DNA of 64,000 nt from Micromonospora sediminimaris (GCA_900112325.1 FOLJ01000002.1:310001-374000), one strand, 5' to 3'; numbered from the stretch's first letter, positions 24,036 through 34,066 are shown. Numbers and translations are program-made. Notes: generated by a model not told the origin, from the sequence alone.

Positions 24036-25700
24036 CTATCGGACGGGCACGGTGGCGGTCACCGTGGCCTGGTCGATCTCGGTGGTACGGGCGGTGACCC
24101 GCAACTCCCACTCGCCCGCCGCGGGCAGACTGATCTCGCCGGTGGCGTGGTTGTCGGTGAGCGGCAGCAGGGGCACCTGGATCGGCTCGATCCCGGCCGC
24201 CGGCAGGGCCACGGTGACCTGCCACTCGACGACCGGCAGCGGCTGGTTGTCCAGCGTGTACGCGTACAGGTGCACCGAGTTGTTGCCCCTGCGGGCCGGG
24301 GACACCTCGATCTGCATGGAGTAGAGCGAGCTGGTCGCCGTGGTGCTGAAGTACCCGCTGTCGGCGGCGGACACGTCCGTGGAGACGCTGCGGGCGGGTG
24401 TCGTCTGGACCAGGGTGGCCGACACCCCGAGCACGATCGCGGTGATCGTCAGCTCCGCCCAGATCGCCCGGCGTACCGGGGCCGGTTGGCTGGCCGCGAC
24501 CCGGGTGCGTACCAGGTGACGGGAGTAGGCGGCCACCGCGATGACAAGCACGAAGAGCCCGATCTTCGCCAGCACCAGTCGCCCGTACGTGGTGTTCACA
24601 AGTGCCGCCGGGGTGGCCACCTCGATCAGCGCCTGGACGGTGCCGGCGAGCAGCAGCGCGGAGACCGCCAGGGCCGCCCAGCGTGACCAGATCGGCAGGA
24701 TCGCCCCCAGTTCCCGCTCGTCGGCCCGGGGCAGCAGGAACACGGCGAGCATCACCAACCCGCCCAGCCAGACGGCCATGCCGCCCAGGTGGACCGTGTC
24801 CACGAGCACCGACACCGCCGGGGCGGGCGAGGCGGCCGGGTGCCCGGCCATCGGCCAGGTGAGCAGCGCGCCCACGGCGAGCACACCGAGGATCACCAGG
24901 TCCGTCCGGCCCACCGGACCGGCCAGCAACGGCCGGAGCAGCAACGCCACCGCGGCCAGCAGTCCGAGCCGGACCAGGTGAGCGGCGCCGAAGGCGCTGC
25001 CGAGCACCAGGCTCAGCCCTTCGCCGGTGATGTCGAACAGTCCGCCGCCGTTGGTGTAGGGCACCTGGAGCAGGACCGCCGCCACCGTGGCCAGCGTCAC
25101 CAGCCCGAGGCCGGTCCAGGCCAGCCGGGCCGGCCCGCGTCGGGACAGCCGGCGCGGCCAGAGCAGGGCGAGCACCAGCGCCGGCCCGATCACCAGCAGC
25201 AGTCCGGCGTAGCCGACGAACTTGGCGACCTTGACCGCGGTGCCGACCACCGGGTTCGCCTGGCCGTCGTCGCCGCTGTCCACCGGCGGCTCGGAGGGTG
25301 CCCCGACGGAGTAGGTGAACGCGCCGGAGACCGGATGGCTGTCGGCGGAGATCACCCGGTAGGTGACCAGGTAGGTGCCGTTACCGCGACCGGTGTCGAC
25401 GGGAATGTTGACCACACTGCCGGCGAAGGTGGGCTCGCCCTGATCCGCGCGCGATCCGTCCGGGGCGATCACCCGGATCCGGTCCGGCACCTTGCGTACC
25501 GACTCGCTGAAGGTGAGCACCACCTCGGCCGGCGCGGCGGGTACCACGGCCGAGGCAGCCGGGCTGCTGCTGGACAGCACGGCGTGAGCACCGGCCGGGC
25601 TGGCGGGGACGAGCAGCAGCGCCACGACGGCGACCAACAGGCCGGCGGTCGCGGCCAGCCGGGCGAACCGGCGGCGATGGGCGGCAGTCATGACGCCCAT
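24036..25700 (-). CDS. CopC-CopD fusion copper resistance/uptake protein
   Basis: About 554 residues. ATG 25700 or ATG 25691 fits the signal peptide (GLLVAVVALLLVPASPAGA); the frame is open further upstream without meaning. The mature CopC domain starts HAVLSSSSPA with the copper-ligand His and ends SADSHPVSGAFTYSV. Eight to nine membrane helices of a CopD domain follow (GYAGLLLVIGPALVLALLW, VDTVHLGGMAVWLGGL with histidines). A C-terminal extracytoplasmic beta domain (SVHLYAYTLDNQPLPV) completes it. It probably moves or buffers copper at the membrane. Operon with ycnI; an ECF sigma gene diverges upstream. Confidence 0.9.
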   Translation of the reverse strand: MGVMTAAHRRRFARLAATAGLLVAVVALLLVPASPAGAHAVLSSSSPAASAVVPAAPAEVVLTFSESVRKVPDRIRVIAPDGSRADQGEPTFAGSVVNIPVDTGRGNGTYLVTYRVISADSHPVSGAFTYSVGAPSEPPVDSGDDGQANPVVGTAVKVAKFVGYAGLLLVIGPALVLALLWPRRLSRRGPARLAWTGLGLVTLATVAAVLLQVPYTNGGGLFDITGEGLSLVLGSAFGAAHLVRLGLLAAVALLLRPLLAGPVGRTDLVILGVLAVGALLTWPMAGHPAASPAPAVSVLVDTVHLGGMAVWLGGLVMLAVFLLPRADERELGAILPIWSRWAALAVSALLLAGTVQALIEVATPAALVNTTYGRLVLAKIGLFVLVIAVAAYSRHLVRTRVAASQPAPVRRAIWAELTITAIVLGVSATLVQTTPARSVSTDVSAADSGYFSTTATSSLYSMQIEVSPARRGNNSVHLYAYTLDNQPLPVVEWQVTVALPAAGIEPIQVPLLPLTDNHATGEISLPAAGEWELRVTARTTEIDQATVTATVPVR

Positions 25701-25906
25701 GGTCGCCGACGACACCCGTTCCAGGCGAGCCACATCCATCGATTGATCCCGATTTCCCATGAGCGGGCGCGGGCGCGCGGAAACCGGACCGGACGTCATA
25801 CGCGGATAGTCGGTCACCGGGCCGGCAAAGTTCCCGGAGTGGCGCATTCCATGGAAGGGCCGAAGGACCCTGCTGCTCACCGTGCCGCCGCGTAACCTGG
25901 ATTGTC

Positions 25907-26557
25907 GTGATCCCCGCCCCGCGCGACATCCCCGCCACCGCCGACAGCGGCATCGTCGGCGCGGAGCGCGCCGACGGCCCACCCCGGTCACCTGCCCGAT
26001 CGGCGCAGCAGGCAGAGCCGGACCCGACCGTCGACCCGACCACCCGGTGGGCGCTGGCCGCACGGGACGGCGACCCGGTGGCCCAGGCCGCGTTCGTGCG
26101 CGCCACCCAGGCCGAGGTGTGGCGATTCGCCGCAGCGCTTGTCGATCCGGACAGCGCCGACGATCTCACCCAGGAGACGTACCTACGGGCCTTCCGCGCG
26201 CTGCCCGCCTTCGCCGGCCGGTCCAGCGCGCGCACCTGGTTGCTCGGCATCGCCCGCCGAACCTGCGCCGACCACCTGCGCACCGTGGTACGGCGGCGCC
26301 GACTCGATCAACGGCTCACCGCGCACGCGCACACCGACGTGCCGCACCCCGACCCGGCCGGTCAGCTCGGCGCGAGCGACCTGGTCCGCCGGCTGGCCGC
26401 CGAACGGCGCGGGGCATTCGTGCTGACCCAGCTGCTCGGCCTGTCGTACGCCGAGGCCGCCGCGGTGGAGGGGGTGCCGGTCGGCACCATCCGCTCCCGG
26501 GTGGCGCGAGCCCGGGCCGAACTGGTCGACGCGGTCGGTGAGGCGTTGGCCGGATGA
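25907..26557 (+). CDS. ECF RNA polymerase sigma factor
   Basis: 216 residues from GTG 25907. After a Pro-rich N-terminal extension of about 45 residues, region 2 shows SADDLTQETYLRAFRALPAF and RSSARTWLLGIARRTCADHL, and region 4 shows LTQLLGLSYAEAAAVEGVPV then GTIRSRVARARAEL. No anti-sigma gene is adjacent; instead the stop overlaps the start of a MauE-like redox gene (ATGA). Divergent from the CopCD-YcnI operon, so control of copper or disulfide homeostasis is a fair guess. Confidence 0.9.
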   Translation: MIPAPRDIPATADSGIVGAERADGPPRSPARSAQQAEPDPTVDPTTRWALAARDGDPVAQAAFVRATQAEVWRFAAALVDPDSADDLTQETYLRAFRALPAFAGRSSARTWLLGIARRTCADHLRTVVRRRRLDQRLTAHAHTDVPHPDPAGQLGASDLVRRLAAERRGAFVLTQLLGLSYAEAAAVEGVPVGTIRSRVARARAELVDAVGEALAG

Positions 26558-27051
26558 ACAGCAATCTGCGCACCTGGCGCCCCTGGCTCGGTCTCGCCGT
26601 CCGGCTCGGCCTGGCCGTCGTCTGGCTGTGGGCCGGCTGGTCGAAGGTCGGTGACCTGGCTGGCTCCGGTCGCGCGGTGAACGCCTACCAGGTGCTGCCG
26701 TACGACGTGGCGATGGTGGTCGGTGCGGCGCTGCCCTTCGTCGAGCTGGCGTTGGCTCTGCTGCTGCTGCTCGGGCTGGCCACCAGGCTGGCCGCCGGAG
26801 TCTCCGCGGCCCTGCTGCTGGTCTTCATCGCAGGCATCGCCTCGGCCTGGTCGCGGGGGCTGGCCATCGACTGCGGCTGCTTCGGGGTGGGCGGCGAACT
26901 GCCGGCCGGGGAGACGCCCAGCTATCTCCCGGAAATTCTCCGGGACATCGGCTTCCTGGCACTGGCCGGGTTCCTGCTGATCTGGCCCCGCACCGCCGTC
27001 TCTGCCGACGGCGCGCTGGCGGGCGAACCGGTGGAGGACGACAATGAGTAG
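26554..27051 (+). CDS. MauE/DoxX-family redox membrane protein
   Basis: 165 residues, coupled by ATGA to the sigma factor gene. Four membrane helices (GLAVVWLWAGWSKVGDL, VGAALPFVELALALLLLLG, AGVSAALLLVFIAGIASAW, DIGFLALAGFLLIW) and the motif IDCGCFGVGG between helices 3 and 4 identify the MauE/DoxX-like family, which supports disulfide formation in maturation of extracytoplasmic proteins. The thioredoxin-fold gene that follows (8-base overlap) is the natural partner. Confidence 0.88.
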   Translation: MNSNLRTWRPWLGLAVRLGLAVVWLWAGWSKVGDLAGSGRAVNAYQVLPYDVAMVVGAALPFVELALALLLLLGLATRLAAGVSAALLLVFIAGIASAWSRGLAIDCGCFGVGGELPAGETPSYLPEILRDIGFLALAGFLLIWPRTAVSADGALAGEPVEDDNE

Positions 27052-27760
27052 TCGCAAGGGACGCAAAGACGCGGCCCGGGTGGTCCGGGAGCAGATGGCC
27101 CAGGAGCGACGCCGCAAGCGCACCCTGTGGATCTCCCTGAGCGCGGTGCTGGTGCTGGTCATCGCCGGCCTGATCGGCTGGAGCGTCTGGTCGAGCCAGA
27201 AGTCCGACGAGTTCACCGCGCCGCCGGGCGCGAACGAGGCAGGCACCGGCGTCGTGGTCGGATCCGGGCCGGTGACCATCGACATCTACGAGGACTACCT
27301 CTGCCCGGCCTGTAAGCAGTTCGAGCAGACCAGCGGTGCCACCATCGAGCAGTTGATCGCCGACGGCAGGGTGCGGGTGGTGTATCACCCGGTGGCCTAC
27401 CTCAACCGTTACTCCAGCACCGAGTACTCGACCCGGTCCTCGGCCGCTTCCGGCTGCGCCGCCGAGGGCGGCAAGTTCACCGAGTTCAGCAAGGCGCTGT
27501 TCGAGCGGCAGCCCCCGGAGGGCGGGGCCGGCCTCAGCAACGACGAGCTGATCGACATCGGGGTCGGGGTGGGGCTGGACCGCGACGCGTTCGGCAGCTG
27601 CGTCCGGGACGGCAAGTACCAGCCGTGGACGGAGCACGTGACCGCCGAGGCGAGCCGCGCCAACGTCACCGGCACGCCGACCATCCTGGTCGACGGGGAA
27701 CCGGTGCGGGAGTGGACGCCGGAGAACATCACCGCAGCGGTGGAGGCGGCCGGCCGGTGA
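27044..27760 (+). CDS. Membrane-anchored DsbA-like thioredoxin-fold protein
   Basis: 238 residues. A basic N-terminus is followed by one membrane helix (residues about 30-50, SLSAVLVLVIAGLIGWSVW), then a DsbA-type domain with the active site DYLCPACKQF (CPAC, about residues 86-89) and the cis-Pro loop GTPTILVDG. It should oxidise or isomerise disulfides outside the membrane. Overlaps the MauE-like gene by 8 bases and the next gene by GTGA, so all four genes 25907-28872 are one coupled operon. Confidence 0.9.
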   Translation: MSSRKGRKDAARVVREQMAQERRRKRTLWISLSAVLVLVIAGLIGWSVWSSQKSDEFTAPPGANEAGTGVVVGSGPVTIDIYEDYLCPACKQFEQTSGATIEQLIADGRVRVVYHPVAYLNRYSSTEYSTRSSAASGCAAEGGKFTEFSKALFERQPPEGGAGLSNDELIDIGVGVGLDRDAFGSCVRDGKYQPWTEHVTAEASRANVTGTPTILVDGEPVREWTPENITAAVEAAGR

Positions 27761-28861
27761 CCCTGCTCGCCCGGGCCGGGCTGCTGCTCGCCGCCACCGT
27801 CACCGCGATCCTCGCGACCGCCGCCCCGGCCCTCGCCCACGGCGCTGACGCGCCGAACGGGACGGACTACCGGGTGACCGTCACCGACGCCGGTCGCCCC
27901 GACCTGCGGGTGCGGATCATCGAGGCGGGTGCCCGGCTGGAACTGACGAACACCGGCGACACGCCGGTCGAGGTGATCGGCTACTCGGGAGAGCCGTACC
28001 TGCGGATCGGTCCGGACGGCGTCCACGAGAACTCCCGCTCACCCGCGACGTATCTGAACCGCACCATCGTGGGCGACACCGCCCTGCCGGCGGAGGCCGA
28101 CCCGGCCGCCGAGCCGCGCTGGCGTCGCGTCGACGGCGGGACGACGGCCCGTTGGCACGACCAGCGGGCCCTGTGGCGCGAGACGACACCGCCCGCCCAG
28201 GTCCGCGCCGCGCCTGAGCGCGAGCACCGGGTACGCGACTGGGTGATACCGCTGCGCGACGCGGACGGGCCGCTGGAGATCCGCGGCACCCTGGACTGGG
28301 TGCCGCCGCCGGACGCGTACACCTGGTGGGTGGTGACCGTCGTCGGTGCGCTGGCGGTCGGTGCGCTCGGGGTGCTGCCGGCGACGTCCGGCCCCGGGCG
28401 GCGGGCGCTTGTCGCCCTCGGCGGGCTACTCGTCGTCGGCGGGGCCGCGGCGATCGCGCTCGCCCTCGGACGGACGCTTGACGCCGGGGCCCAAGGACTG
28501 GGCGGAGTGCTTGCCGGCCTGCTGACCGGTCCGGTATGGACCCTGCTGACCGGCCTGGGGGCGATCGCCGCCGGGGCGCGGGCGATGACCGGCGGCCACA
28601 CGTCGACCGACGGCGGTGGAGCGGCGTCGGCTTCCCGCTCCCACGCCGACTTCCTGGTCGCGCTCGCCGGGGTCTGCCTGGCGTTGTTCGCCGGGGTGAC
28701 GAACATCGCCGGGTTCGCCCGGGCGGTGCTTCCAGTGCCGTGGCCGCCCACGATCGCCCGGGTGCTTGTGGTTCTCGTGCTGGTCGCCGGTGCCGGCGCG
28801 CTGGCCGCCGCATTGCTGCGCCTGCACGCCGCGGCCCGCCACGCGGCTGGGGCGACGGCCG

Positions 28862-28872
<11 letters not shown>
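27757..28872 (+). CDS. Hypothetical secreted/membrane protein of the copper-redox operon
   Basis: 371 residues from GTG 27757, overlapping the previous stop. A signal peptide ends APALAHGA, followed by an extracytoplasmic beta domain (YRVTVTDAGRPDLRVRIIE, GYSGEPYLRIGPDGV, residues 20-190) and five to six membrane helices (residues about 195-360). A His near the mature N-terminus and operon context suggest a metal or redox role, but no known catalytic motif is present. It ends convergently with cbiO, overlapping it by 11 bases. Confidence 0.78.
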
Positions 28873-29632
<760 letters not shown>

Positions 29633-29639
29633 GCTTCGA

Positions 29640-30410
29640 TCATGTCAGGACGGCGGCGGTGGCGGCCACGGTGCCCGCCAGGACCGGCACGGTGGCCGCG
29701 ATCAACCACTGCCCGGTCGTTGCCGCCGCGGTGCCCTGCCACACCGTCGGCATCCGACCGGTGTAACCACGCGACAGCATCGCCAGGTAGACCCGCTCGC
29801 CGCGCTCGAAGGCACGCAGGAACAGCGCCCCGATGCCGGCGGCGAAGCCGCGTAGCTGCCACACGAAGCGCGGGTCGTCGCCCCGGGAGATCCGGGCGAC
29901 CCGCATCCGCCGGGCCTCGCCGACCAGCACGTCGAGGTAGCGCAGCATGAAGGTGGCGATCTGGGTGAGGATCTGTGGACAGCGCAGCCGGTCCAGCCCC
30001 ACGATCAGGTCGCGGGTGCTGGTGGTCGCCGCCAGCAGCAGCGACGCCCACACGCCGAGGGTGCCCTTGGCGATGATGTTCCACGCACCGTAGAGACCGT
30101 CGACCGACAGGTGCAGCCCGGCCACGTCCACCCGTTCGCCCGCGCCGAGGAACGGCAGGGCGAAGGCGAAGAGCACGAACGGCAGCTCGATTGTCGAGCG
30201 CAGCAACAGCCAGCGGGCGTTCACCCGGGCCAGCGCCGCGACGGCCGCGACCAGCAGGGCGTACGCGCCGAAGGCCCAGAGCGCCTCGCGGGGGGTGGCG
30301 ACCACGGCGATGGTGAACGCCACCATCGCCGCGATCTTGACCTCCGGTGGTAGCCGGTGGACCGGCGAGTCGGACGCCCGGTACAGCACGTGGGCGTGCC
30401 CGGCCCCCAC
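29640..30410 (-). CDS. cbiQ: Cobalt/nickel ECF transporter T component CbiQ
   Basis: 256 residues with five or six membrane helices. The two cytoplasmic coupling segments of EcfT proteins are visible: ARRMRVARISRG and the later MLSRGYTGRMP. The N-terminus GAGHAHVLYRASDSPVHRLP is typical of CbiQ. It transmits ATP hydrolysis by CbiO to the CbiM/CbiN substrate unit. Five bases separate it from the upstream PDGLE gene. Confidence 0.92.
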   Translation of the reverse strand: MGAGHAHVLYRASDSPVHRLPPEVKIAAMVAFTIAVVATPREALWAFGAYALLVAAVAALARVNARWLLLRSTIELPFVLFAFALPFLGAGERVDVAGLHLSVDGLYGAWNIIAKGTLGVWASLLLAATTSTRDLIVGLDRLRCPQILTQIATFMLRYLDVLVGEARRMRVARISRGDDPRFVWQLRGFAAGIGALFLRAFERGERVYLAMLSRGYTGRMPTVWQGTAAATTGQWLIAATVPVLAGTVAATAAVLT

Positions 30411-30415
30411 CTCGG

Positions 30416-30802
30416 CTACCCGCCGCTCGTGGTGGCCGGGTCGGTGCGCTCCGCCCCGGTCGCGTTCTCCGCCGCCGGCTGCCGGCGGCGGACCAGCCAG
30501 AAGGCACCGCCAGCCACGGCGAAGGTGAGCAGTACGCCCAGCACGCCGGAGAGCCCGGTGGAGAGGAAGTCGTTGTCGATGCCCGCGATGCCGTAGTCGG
30601 CCAGCGGTCCGCCGATCTCGTGCTCCCGCTCCTGCTGCGCCGGGCAGCTGCCGCCGGTGATCTCATCGTCGGCGTCGAAGGTGCAGCCCTCCCGCAGCGA
30701 CGAGTCCAACCCGTCCGGATGCGACGAGGCGAAGTTGCTGACCACACCGGCCAACAGCAGGGAGACGAGGAGCCCACCGACGAGGAAACCCCACTTTTTC
30801 AC
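30416..30802 (-). CDS. PDGLE-domain (CbiN-like) subunit of the cobalt/nickel transporter
   Basis: 128 residues. Two membrane helices flank an extracytoplasmic loop that begins SSHPDGLDSSL, the PDGLE signature (here PDGLD). In actinobacteria this protein replaces CbiN as small partner of CbiM. It overlaps the cbiM stop by 4 bases. Loop cysteines (EGC, GGSC) may form a disulfide. Confidence 0.88.
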   Translation of the reverse strand: MKKWGFLVGGLLVSLLLAGVVSNFASSHPDGLDSSLREGCTFDADDEITGGSCPAQQEREHEIGGPLADYGIAGIDNDFLSTGLSGVLGVLLTFAVAGGAFWLVRRRQPAAENATGAERTDPATTSGG

Positions 30803-31500
30803 CGGACACCTCCGACGGTCGGGACGGTCACCGGCGCGGCCGGCTTCAGGGCGCGCAGCGCGTACACCAGATCGGGGCGGACCTTCGCCACGGTGACCAC
30901 GGTGGTGGCCGTGATCAGCCCTTCGCCGATGCCGATGAACAGGTGGGACACGGCCATGGTGCCGGCCAGGCCGGCCAGGTTGCCGCCGAGGTCGGTGGTC
31001 CCGCCGAGCTGGTACTGCAACACGAAGCCCATCGCCGCGACGACCACGCTGACCAGCGCGGAGACGAAGGCGGTGGCCGCCAACCCGGCCGGGGTGCGGG
31101 GCAGTACCCGGAGCAGCAGCGCGATCAGCAGGTACGCCACGGCGATGCCGATGACGGCCATGTTTGTGATGTTGAGCCCGAGCATGGCCACGCCGCCGTC
31201 ACCGAAGACGAGGGCCTGCACCACCAGCACCACCGCGACGCAGAGCGCGCCGACCCAGGGCCCCACCAACATGGCGGCGAGCGCACCGCCGAGCAGGTGG
31301 CCACTGACCCCGGCGGAGAAGATCGGAAAGTTGAGCATCTGCACGGCGAAGATGAAGGCGGCGACCAGGCCGGCCATCGGCGCCAGCCGGTCGTCCAGGT
31401 CCTGCCGGCCACGCATGACGCAGTACGCCATCGCCGCCAGCGCGATCACCGCGAAGACCGCGGCGACCGGACCGTTGATGATGCCGTTGGAGATGTGCAT
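30799..31500 (-). CDS. cbiM: Cobalt/nickel ECF transporter S component CbiM
   Basis: 233 residues from ATG 31500. The frame opens at 31527, but CbiM needs a free N-terminus MHIxxG because His2 is a metal ligand; the protein starting at 31500 reads MHISNGIING. Six to seven membrane helices follow, with SGHLLGGALAAMLVGPWVGA (a second ligand His) and SHLFIGIGEGLIT. It selects Co(II) or Ni(II). First gene of the operon; a Nur-like dyad lies 82-102 bases upstream. Confidence 0.92.
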   Translation of the reverse strand: MHISNGIINGPVAAVFAVIALAAMAYCVMRGRQDLDDRLAPMAGLVAAFIFAVQMLNFPIFSAGVSGHLLGGALAAMLVGPWVGALCVAVVLVVQALVFGDGGVAMLGLNITNMAVIGIAVAYLLIALLLRVLPRTPAGLAATAFVSALVSVVVAAMGFVLQYQLGGTTDLGGNLAGLAGTMAVSHLFIGIGEGLITATTVVTVAKVRPDLVYALRALKPAAPVTVPTVGGVR

Positions 31501-31581
31501 CGCCAGGGCTTCCACGTGACCTCCCACGTGCCGGCGGACCCGTGCTCACCGGCAGAGGTGAGCGTATTTCCCGTACCACGC

Positions 31582-31602
31582 TGTTGCCAATAGCTGGCAA
31601 CA
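31582..31602. promoter_or_regulatory. Candidate Nur-type operator upstream of cbiM
   Basis: TGTTGCCA-ATAGC-TGGCAACA is a perfect dyad with a 5-base spacer. The core TTGCCA-N5-TGGCAA fits the 6-5-6 layout of the Streptomyces Nur box (tTGCaa-N5-ttGCAA), the nickel-responsive Fur-family repressor site. It lies between divergent cbiM (start 31500) and bcp (start 31669). Nickel-dependent repression of cbiM is inferred; it would favour nickel as substrate. Confidence 0.6.
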
Positions 31603-31668
31603 GTGCCGTACGCCTCGCTCCCGTGCGGCGCCGGCCGGGCCGACGCAGCCCGACGGTAGGGTCGTGCC

Positions 31669-32145
31669 ATGACCGCACCCGCCCGCCTCTCCCCCGGTGA
31701 CCCGGCGCCCGGGTTCAGCCTGCCCACCGACAGCGGCAGCCAGCTCGCCCTGACCGACCTGCGCGGGCGCAAGGTCGTCCTGTACGCCTACCCCGCCGCG
31801 ATGACTCCCGGCTGCACCAAGCAGGCCTGCGACTTCCGCGACTCGTTGGCCTCGTTGCAGGCCGCCGGATACGAGGTGGTGGGCATCTCACCGGACAAGC
31901 CGGAGAAGCTGGCGAAGTTCCGCGAGCGCGACGCGATCACCTTTCCGCTGGTCGCCGACACCGACAAGTCAGTGCTGACCGCCTACGGCGCGTACGGCGA
32001 GAAGCAGATGTACGGCCGCACCGTCACCGGCGTGATCCGCTCCACCTTCGTCATCGACGAGGAGGGCCGGATCGAGCGGGCGCTCTACAACGTCAAGGCC
32101 ACCGGCCACGTCGCCAAGCTGCGCCGCGACCTCGGCCTGGACTGA
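31669..32145 (+). CDS. bcp: Thioredoxin-dependent thiol peroxidase (Bcp/PrxQ peroxiredoxin)
   Basis: 158 residues from ATG 31669. The AhpC/TSA fold shows AMTPGCTKQACDFRD with the peroxidatic Cys at about 49 and the PrxQ-type resolving Cys five residues later, then GISPDKPEKLAKFRE and STFVIDEEGRIE. It reduces hydroperoxides with thioredoxin. One feature is unusual: the usual YFYPKANTPGCT reads YAYPAAMTPGCT, with Ala-Met before Thr. Divergent from the metal transporter operon. Confidence 0.93.
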   Translation: MTAPARLSPGDPAPGFSLPTDSGSQLALTDLRGRKVVLYAYPAAMTPGCTKQACDFRDSLASLQAAGYEVVGISPDKPEKLAKFRERDAITFPLVADTDKSVLTAYGAYGEKQMYGRTVTGVIRSTFVIDEEGRIERALYNVKATGHVAKLRRDLGLD

Positions 32146-32254
32146 ATCGTCGCACCGGTCGGCGCGACGGACGGACCCGGATCCCGTTCCGCCCATCCCC
32201 GAGGGAGGGCCGGGCTCGACACGGCCAGGTGTCGCTCTAGAATCACTCAGGCCG

Positions 32255-32341
32255 GCGGGAGTGGCGGAATCGGCAGACGCGATAGGTTTAGGTCCTATTG
32301 TCCGAAAGGATGTGGGGGTTCAAGTCCCCCCTCCCGCACCA
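32255..32341 (+). tRNA. tRNA-Leu (anticodon TAG)
   Basis: A class II tRNA with a long variable arm. Acceptor GCGGGAG pairs with CTCCCGC, anticodon loop GTTTAGGT gives TAG, T-loop GGTTCAAGTCC, discriminator A and encoded CCA (32339-32341). Confidence 0.95.
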
Positions 32342-32425
32342 GTGGGCGCTCTCCCAACACAAGGGGTCAAAGGCGCTGTCGGACTCGTCACCATCTCGGG
32401 CGGTGGGTACGACTCGCGGGTCAGG

Positions 32426-32983
32426 ATGACGGGCGTGAGCCTGCGCTTCGTCCTCGACCCGGAACTGACCGCTGAGCTGCGCGAACGGATCGTCGCACTC
32501 TGGGTCGACGTGACAAACGCCGGCGGTGCCGTCGGTTTCGTGGCACCGGTCACCGCCGACGAGGTACGCACCATCGCCGACCCGACGCTCGCCGGCATCG
32601 CGGACGGGCCGGACCGGTTGCTCCTCGGCTACGACGGCGACCGGCTGGTCGCCATGGCGATCTTCACCGATCCCCGGTTCCACCTGAAGCCGCACCTACG
32701 GGTGCTCACCCGGGTGATGGTGCATCCCGACACGCAGGGGCGTGGTTTCGGCGAGGCGCTGATGCGCGAGGCCGAACGGGTGGCCCGCCGCCTCGGGCTG
32801 GCGGCGCTGCACGTCACCGTCCGCGACGGGCTCGGGCTCAACCGGTTCTACCGGCGGCTCGGGTACCGGGAAGTGGGCCGCTGGCCCGCGGCGATCCGGG
32901 TCGCTCCCGGCGACGACCGCGACGAGATCCTGATGTGGCTCGGCCTGACCACAGACCGGCAGGATCACGGCACGAGCGGCTGA
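32426..32983 (+). CDS. GNAT-family N-acetyltransferase
   Basis: 185 residues from ATG 32426 (GTG 32434 is out of frame; the frame is open 5' through the tRNA, so a start inside it is rejected). The acetyl-CoA site is VMVHPDTQGRGFGEALMREAER (motif A, Q/R-x-x-G-x-G/A), followed by NRFYRRLGYREVGRW. The substrate is unknown; the fold is typical of a small-molecule or aminoglycoside-type acetyltransferase. It stands alone after tRNA-Leu. Confidence 0.85.
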   Translation: MTGVSLRFVLDPELTAELRERIVALWVDVTNAGGAVGFVAPVTADEVRTIADPTLAGIADGPDRLLLGYDGDRLVAMAIFTDPRFHLKPHLRVLTRVMVHPDTQGRGFGEALMREAERVARRLGLAALHVTVRDGLGLNRFYRRLGYREVGRWPAAIRVAPGDDRDEILMWLGLTTDRQDHGTSG

Positions 32984-33039
32984 CCGGCTCCGGCGCGGAC
33001 GGCCCCGGCGCGGACGGTCGAAGCCCGCCGGCCGCAGCG

Positions 33040-34035
33040 TCAGCCGCAGCTGGGCGAGGGCGTGGCGAGCGGCGCGGCGGCGAATGCCTCAACCGCGGTC
33101 GGCTCAACCGACGCGGTCGCGTCGGTCGTCAACGCGACCGACGGCGTCGGCCGGGCCGAGGCGCGCGTCGACGCGCTGGCGGACGGTTTCGGGCGCGCCG
33201 ACGGCGTTCCGGTGCCCGTGGCCGACCCGCGTGAACTGCCTCCGTACATCCGGACGGAGCTGCGCTGCACCGTCCCGGGTGCCATCCGGACGCCAGTGGC
33301 GGTGACCCGGTGGCCCCGGGTGTCGGTGACCCGGATCTGGTACGGACCAGGCCCGGCACCGGAGTCGATCAGCCAGTAGTTGTAGCTCTCCCGAGTGGCG
33401 GTCCGCCACTGGCCCGAACTGCCCTGACGCACCTCGACCGAGCGCAGCGGGTTGCCGTGGTTGGCGATCAGGACGGCGAACCACCACTGCGACGCGCCCT
33501 CCTTGATCCGGAAGGTGAGCGGACCGGGCAACGGCGGATCGACAACCAGCCGGTAGTTGACATCGACGATGCCCTGCACCGGGTCGGCGATGCGGGCGAA
33601 CGCCTCCCGGGACAGGTCGAGATGGCCGGGAGCGCACTCGGGGCACTGGTCCATCACCATGACCCGTACGGTGCCCTTCGGGCCGGTCACCTCCAGGTAT
33701 CCGCCGCAGGCGGCACCGTCGGCGTACTCGGACGGGCCGAGCGCCACGTAGCGCCGGTCGGCGGGGGCGGCCGGGTACGAGCAGTTCCCGCCCGCGCCCT
33801 TCGAGTCGTAGAAGGTGACCTTTCCCTTGTGGACGGTGCCGGCGGCCGGCGGTGCCAGCAGCCCGCCGACGGCGCGGAGCGCGGCACAGGCGGGGGCGGC
33901 ACCCGAGCGCACCGCGAGGGTGACTCCGAGGAGTACGGCGAGCGCGGCGACGCTCCCACCGGCGAGCCAGCGGCCCAGAGCAGGACGGGACGCAGGCATC
34001 CCAGGCTCGTCCGCGGCGGTGGTGGCGTCGGTCAT
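33040..34035 (-). CDS. Secreted expansin-like protein (RlpA/GH45-like plus CBM63-like domain)
   Basis: 331 residues. A membrane or signal segment (GGSVAALAVLLGVTLAV) is followed by a double-psi beta-barrel domain (KVTFYDSKGAGGNCSYP, VMVMDQCPECAPGHLDLS with the conserved Asp) and a second beta domain (FRIKEGASQWWFAVLIANHG, NYWLIDS with exposed aromatics), the two-domain order of bacterial expansins such as EXLX1. These loosen cellulose or peptidoglycan without hydrolysis. A Ser/Thr/Ala-rich tail follows. A 26-base direct-repeat motif precedes it (34067-34092). Confidence 0.85.
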   Translation of the reverse strand: MTDATTAADEPGMPASRPALGRWLAGGSVAALAVLLGVTLAVRSGAAPACAALRAVGGLLAPPAAGTVHKGKVTFYDSKGAGGNCSYPAAPADRRYVALGPSEYADGAACGGYLEVTGPKGTVRVMVMDQCPECAPGHLDLSREAFARIADPVQGIVDVNYRLVVDPPLPGPLTFRIKEGASQWWFAVLIANHGNPLRSVEVRQGSSGQWRTATRESYNYWLIDSGAGPGPYQIRVTDTRGHRVTATGVRMAPGTVQRSSVRMYGGSSRGSATGTGTPSARPKPSASASTRASARPTPSVALTTDATASVEPTAVEAFAAAPLATPSPSCG

Positions 34036-34066
34036 GAGGACCGATGCTGCCGGACCGGCGGGCTGG

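Noticed and set aside
31501..31668. Cobalamin riboswitch before cbiM
   Set aside because: No B12-box-like element or long structured leader is visible; a repressor-type dyad is present instead.
32261..32425. Upstream start of the GNAT gene inside tRNA-Leu
   Set aside because: The frame happens to be open through the tRNA; the fold begins after ATG 32426.
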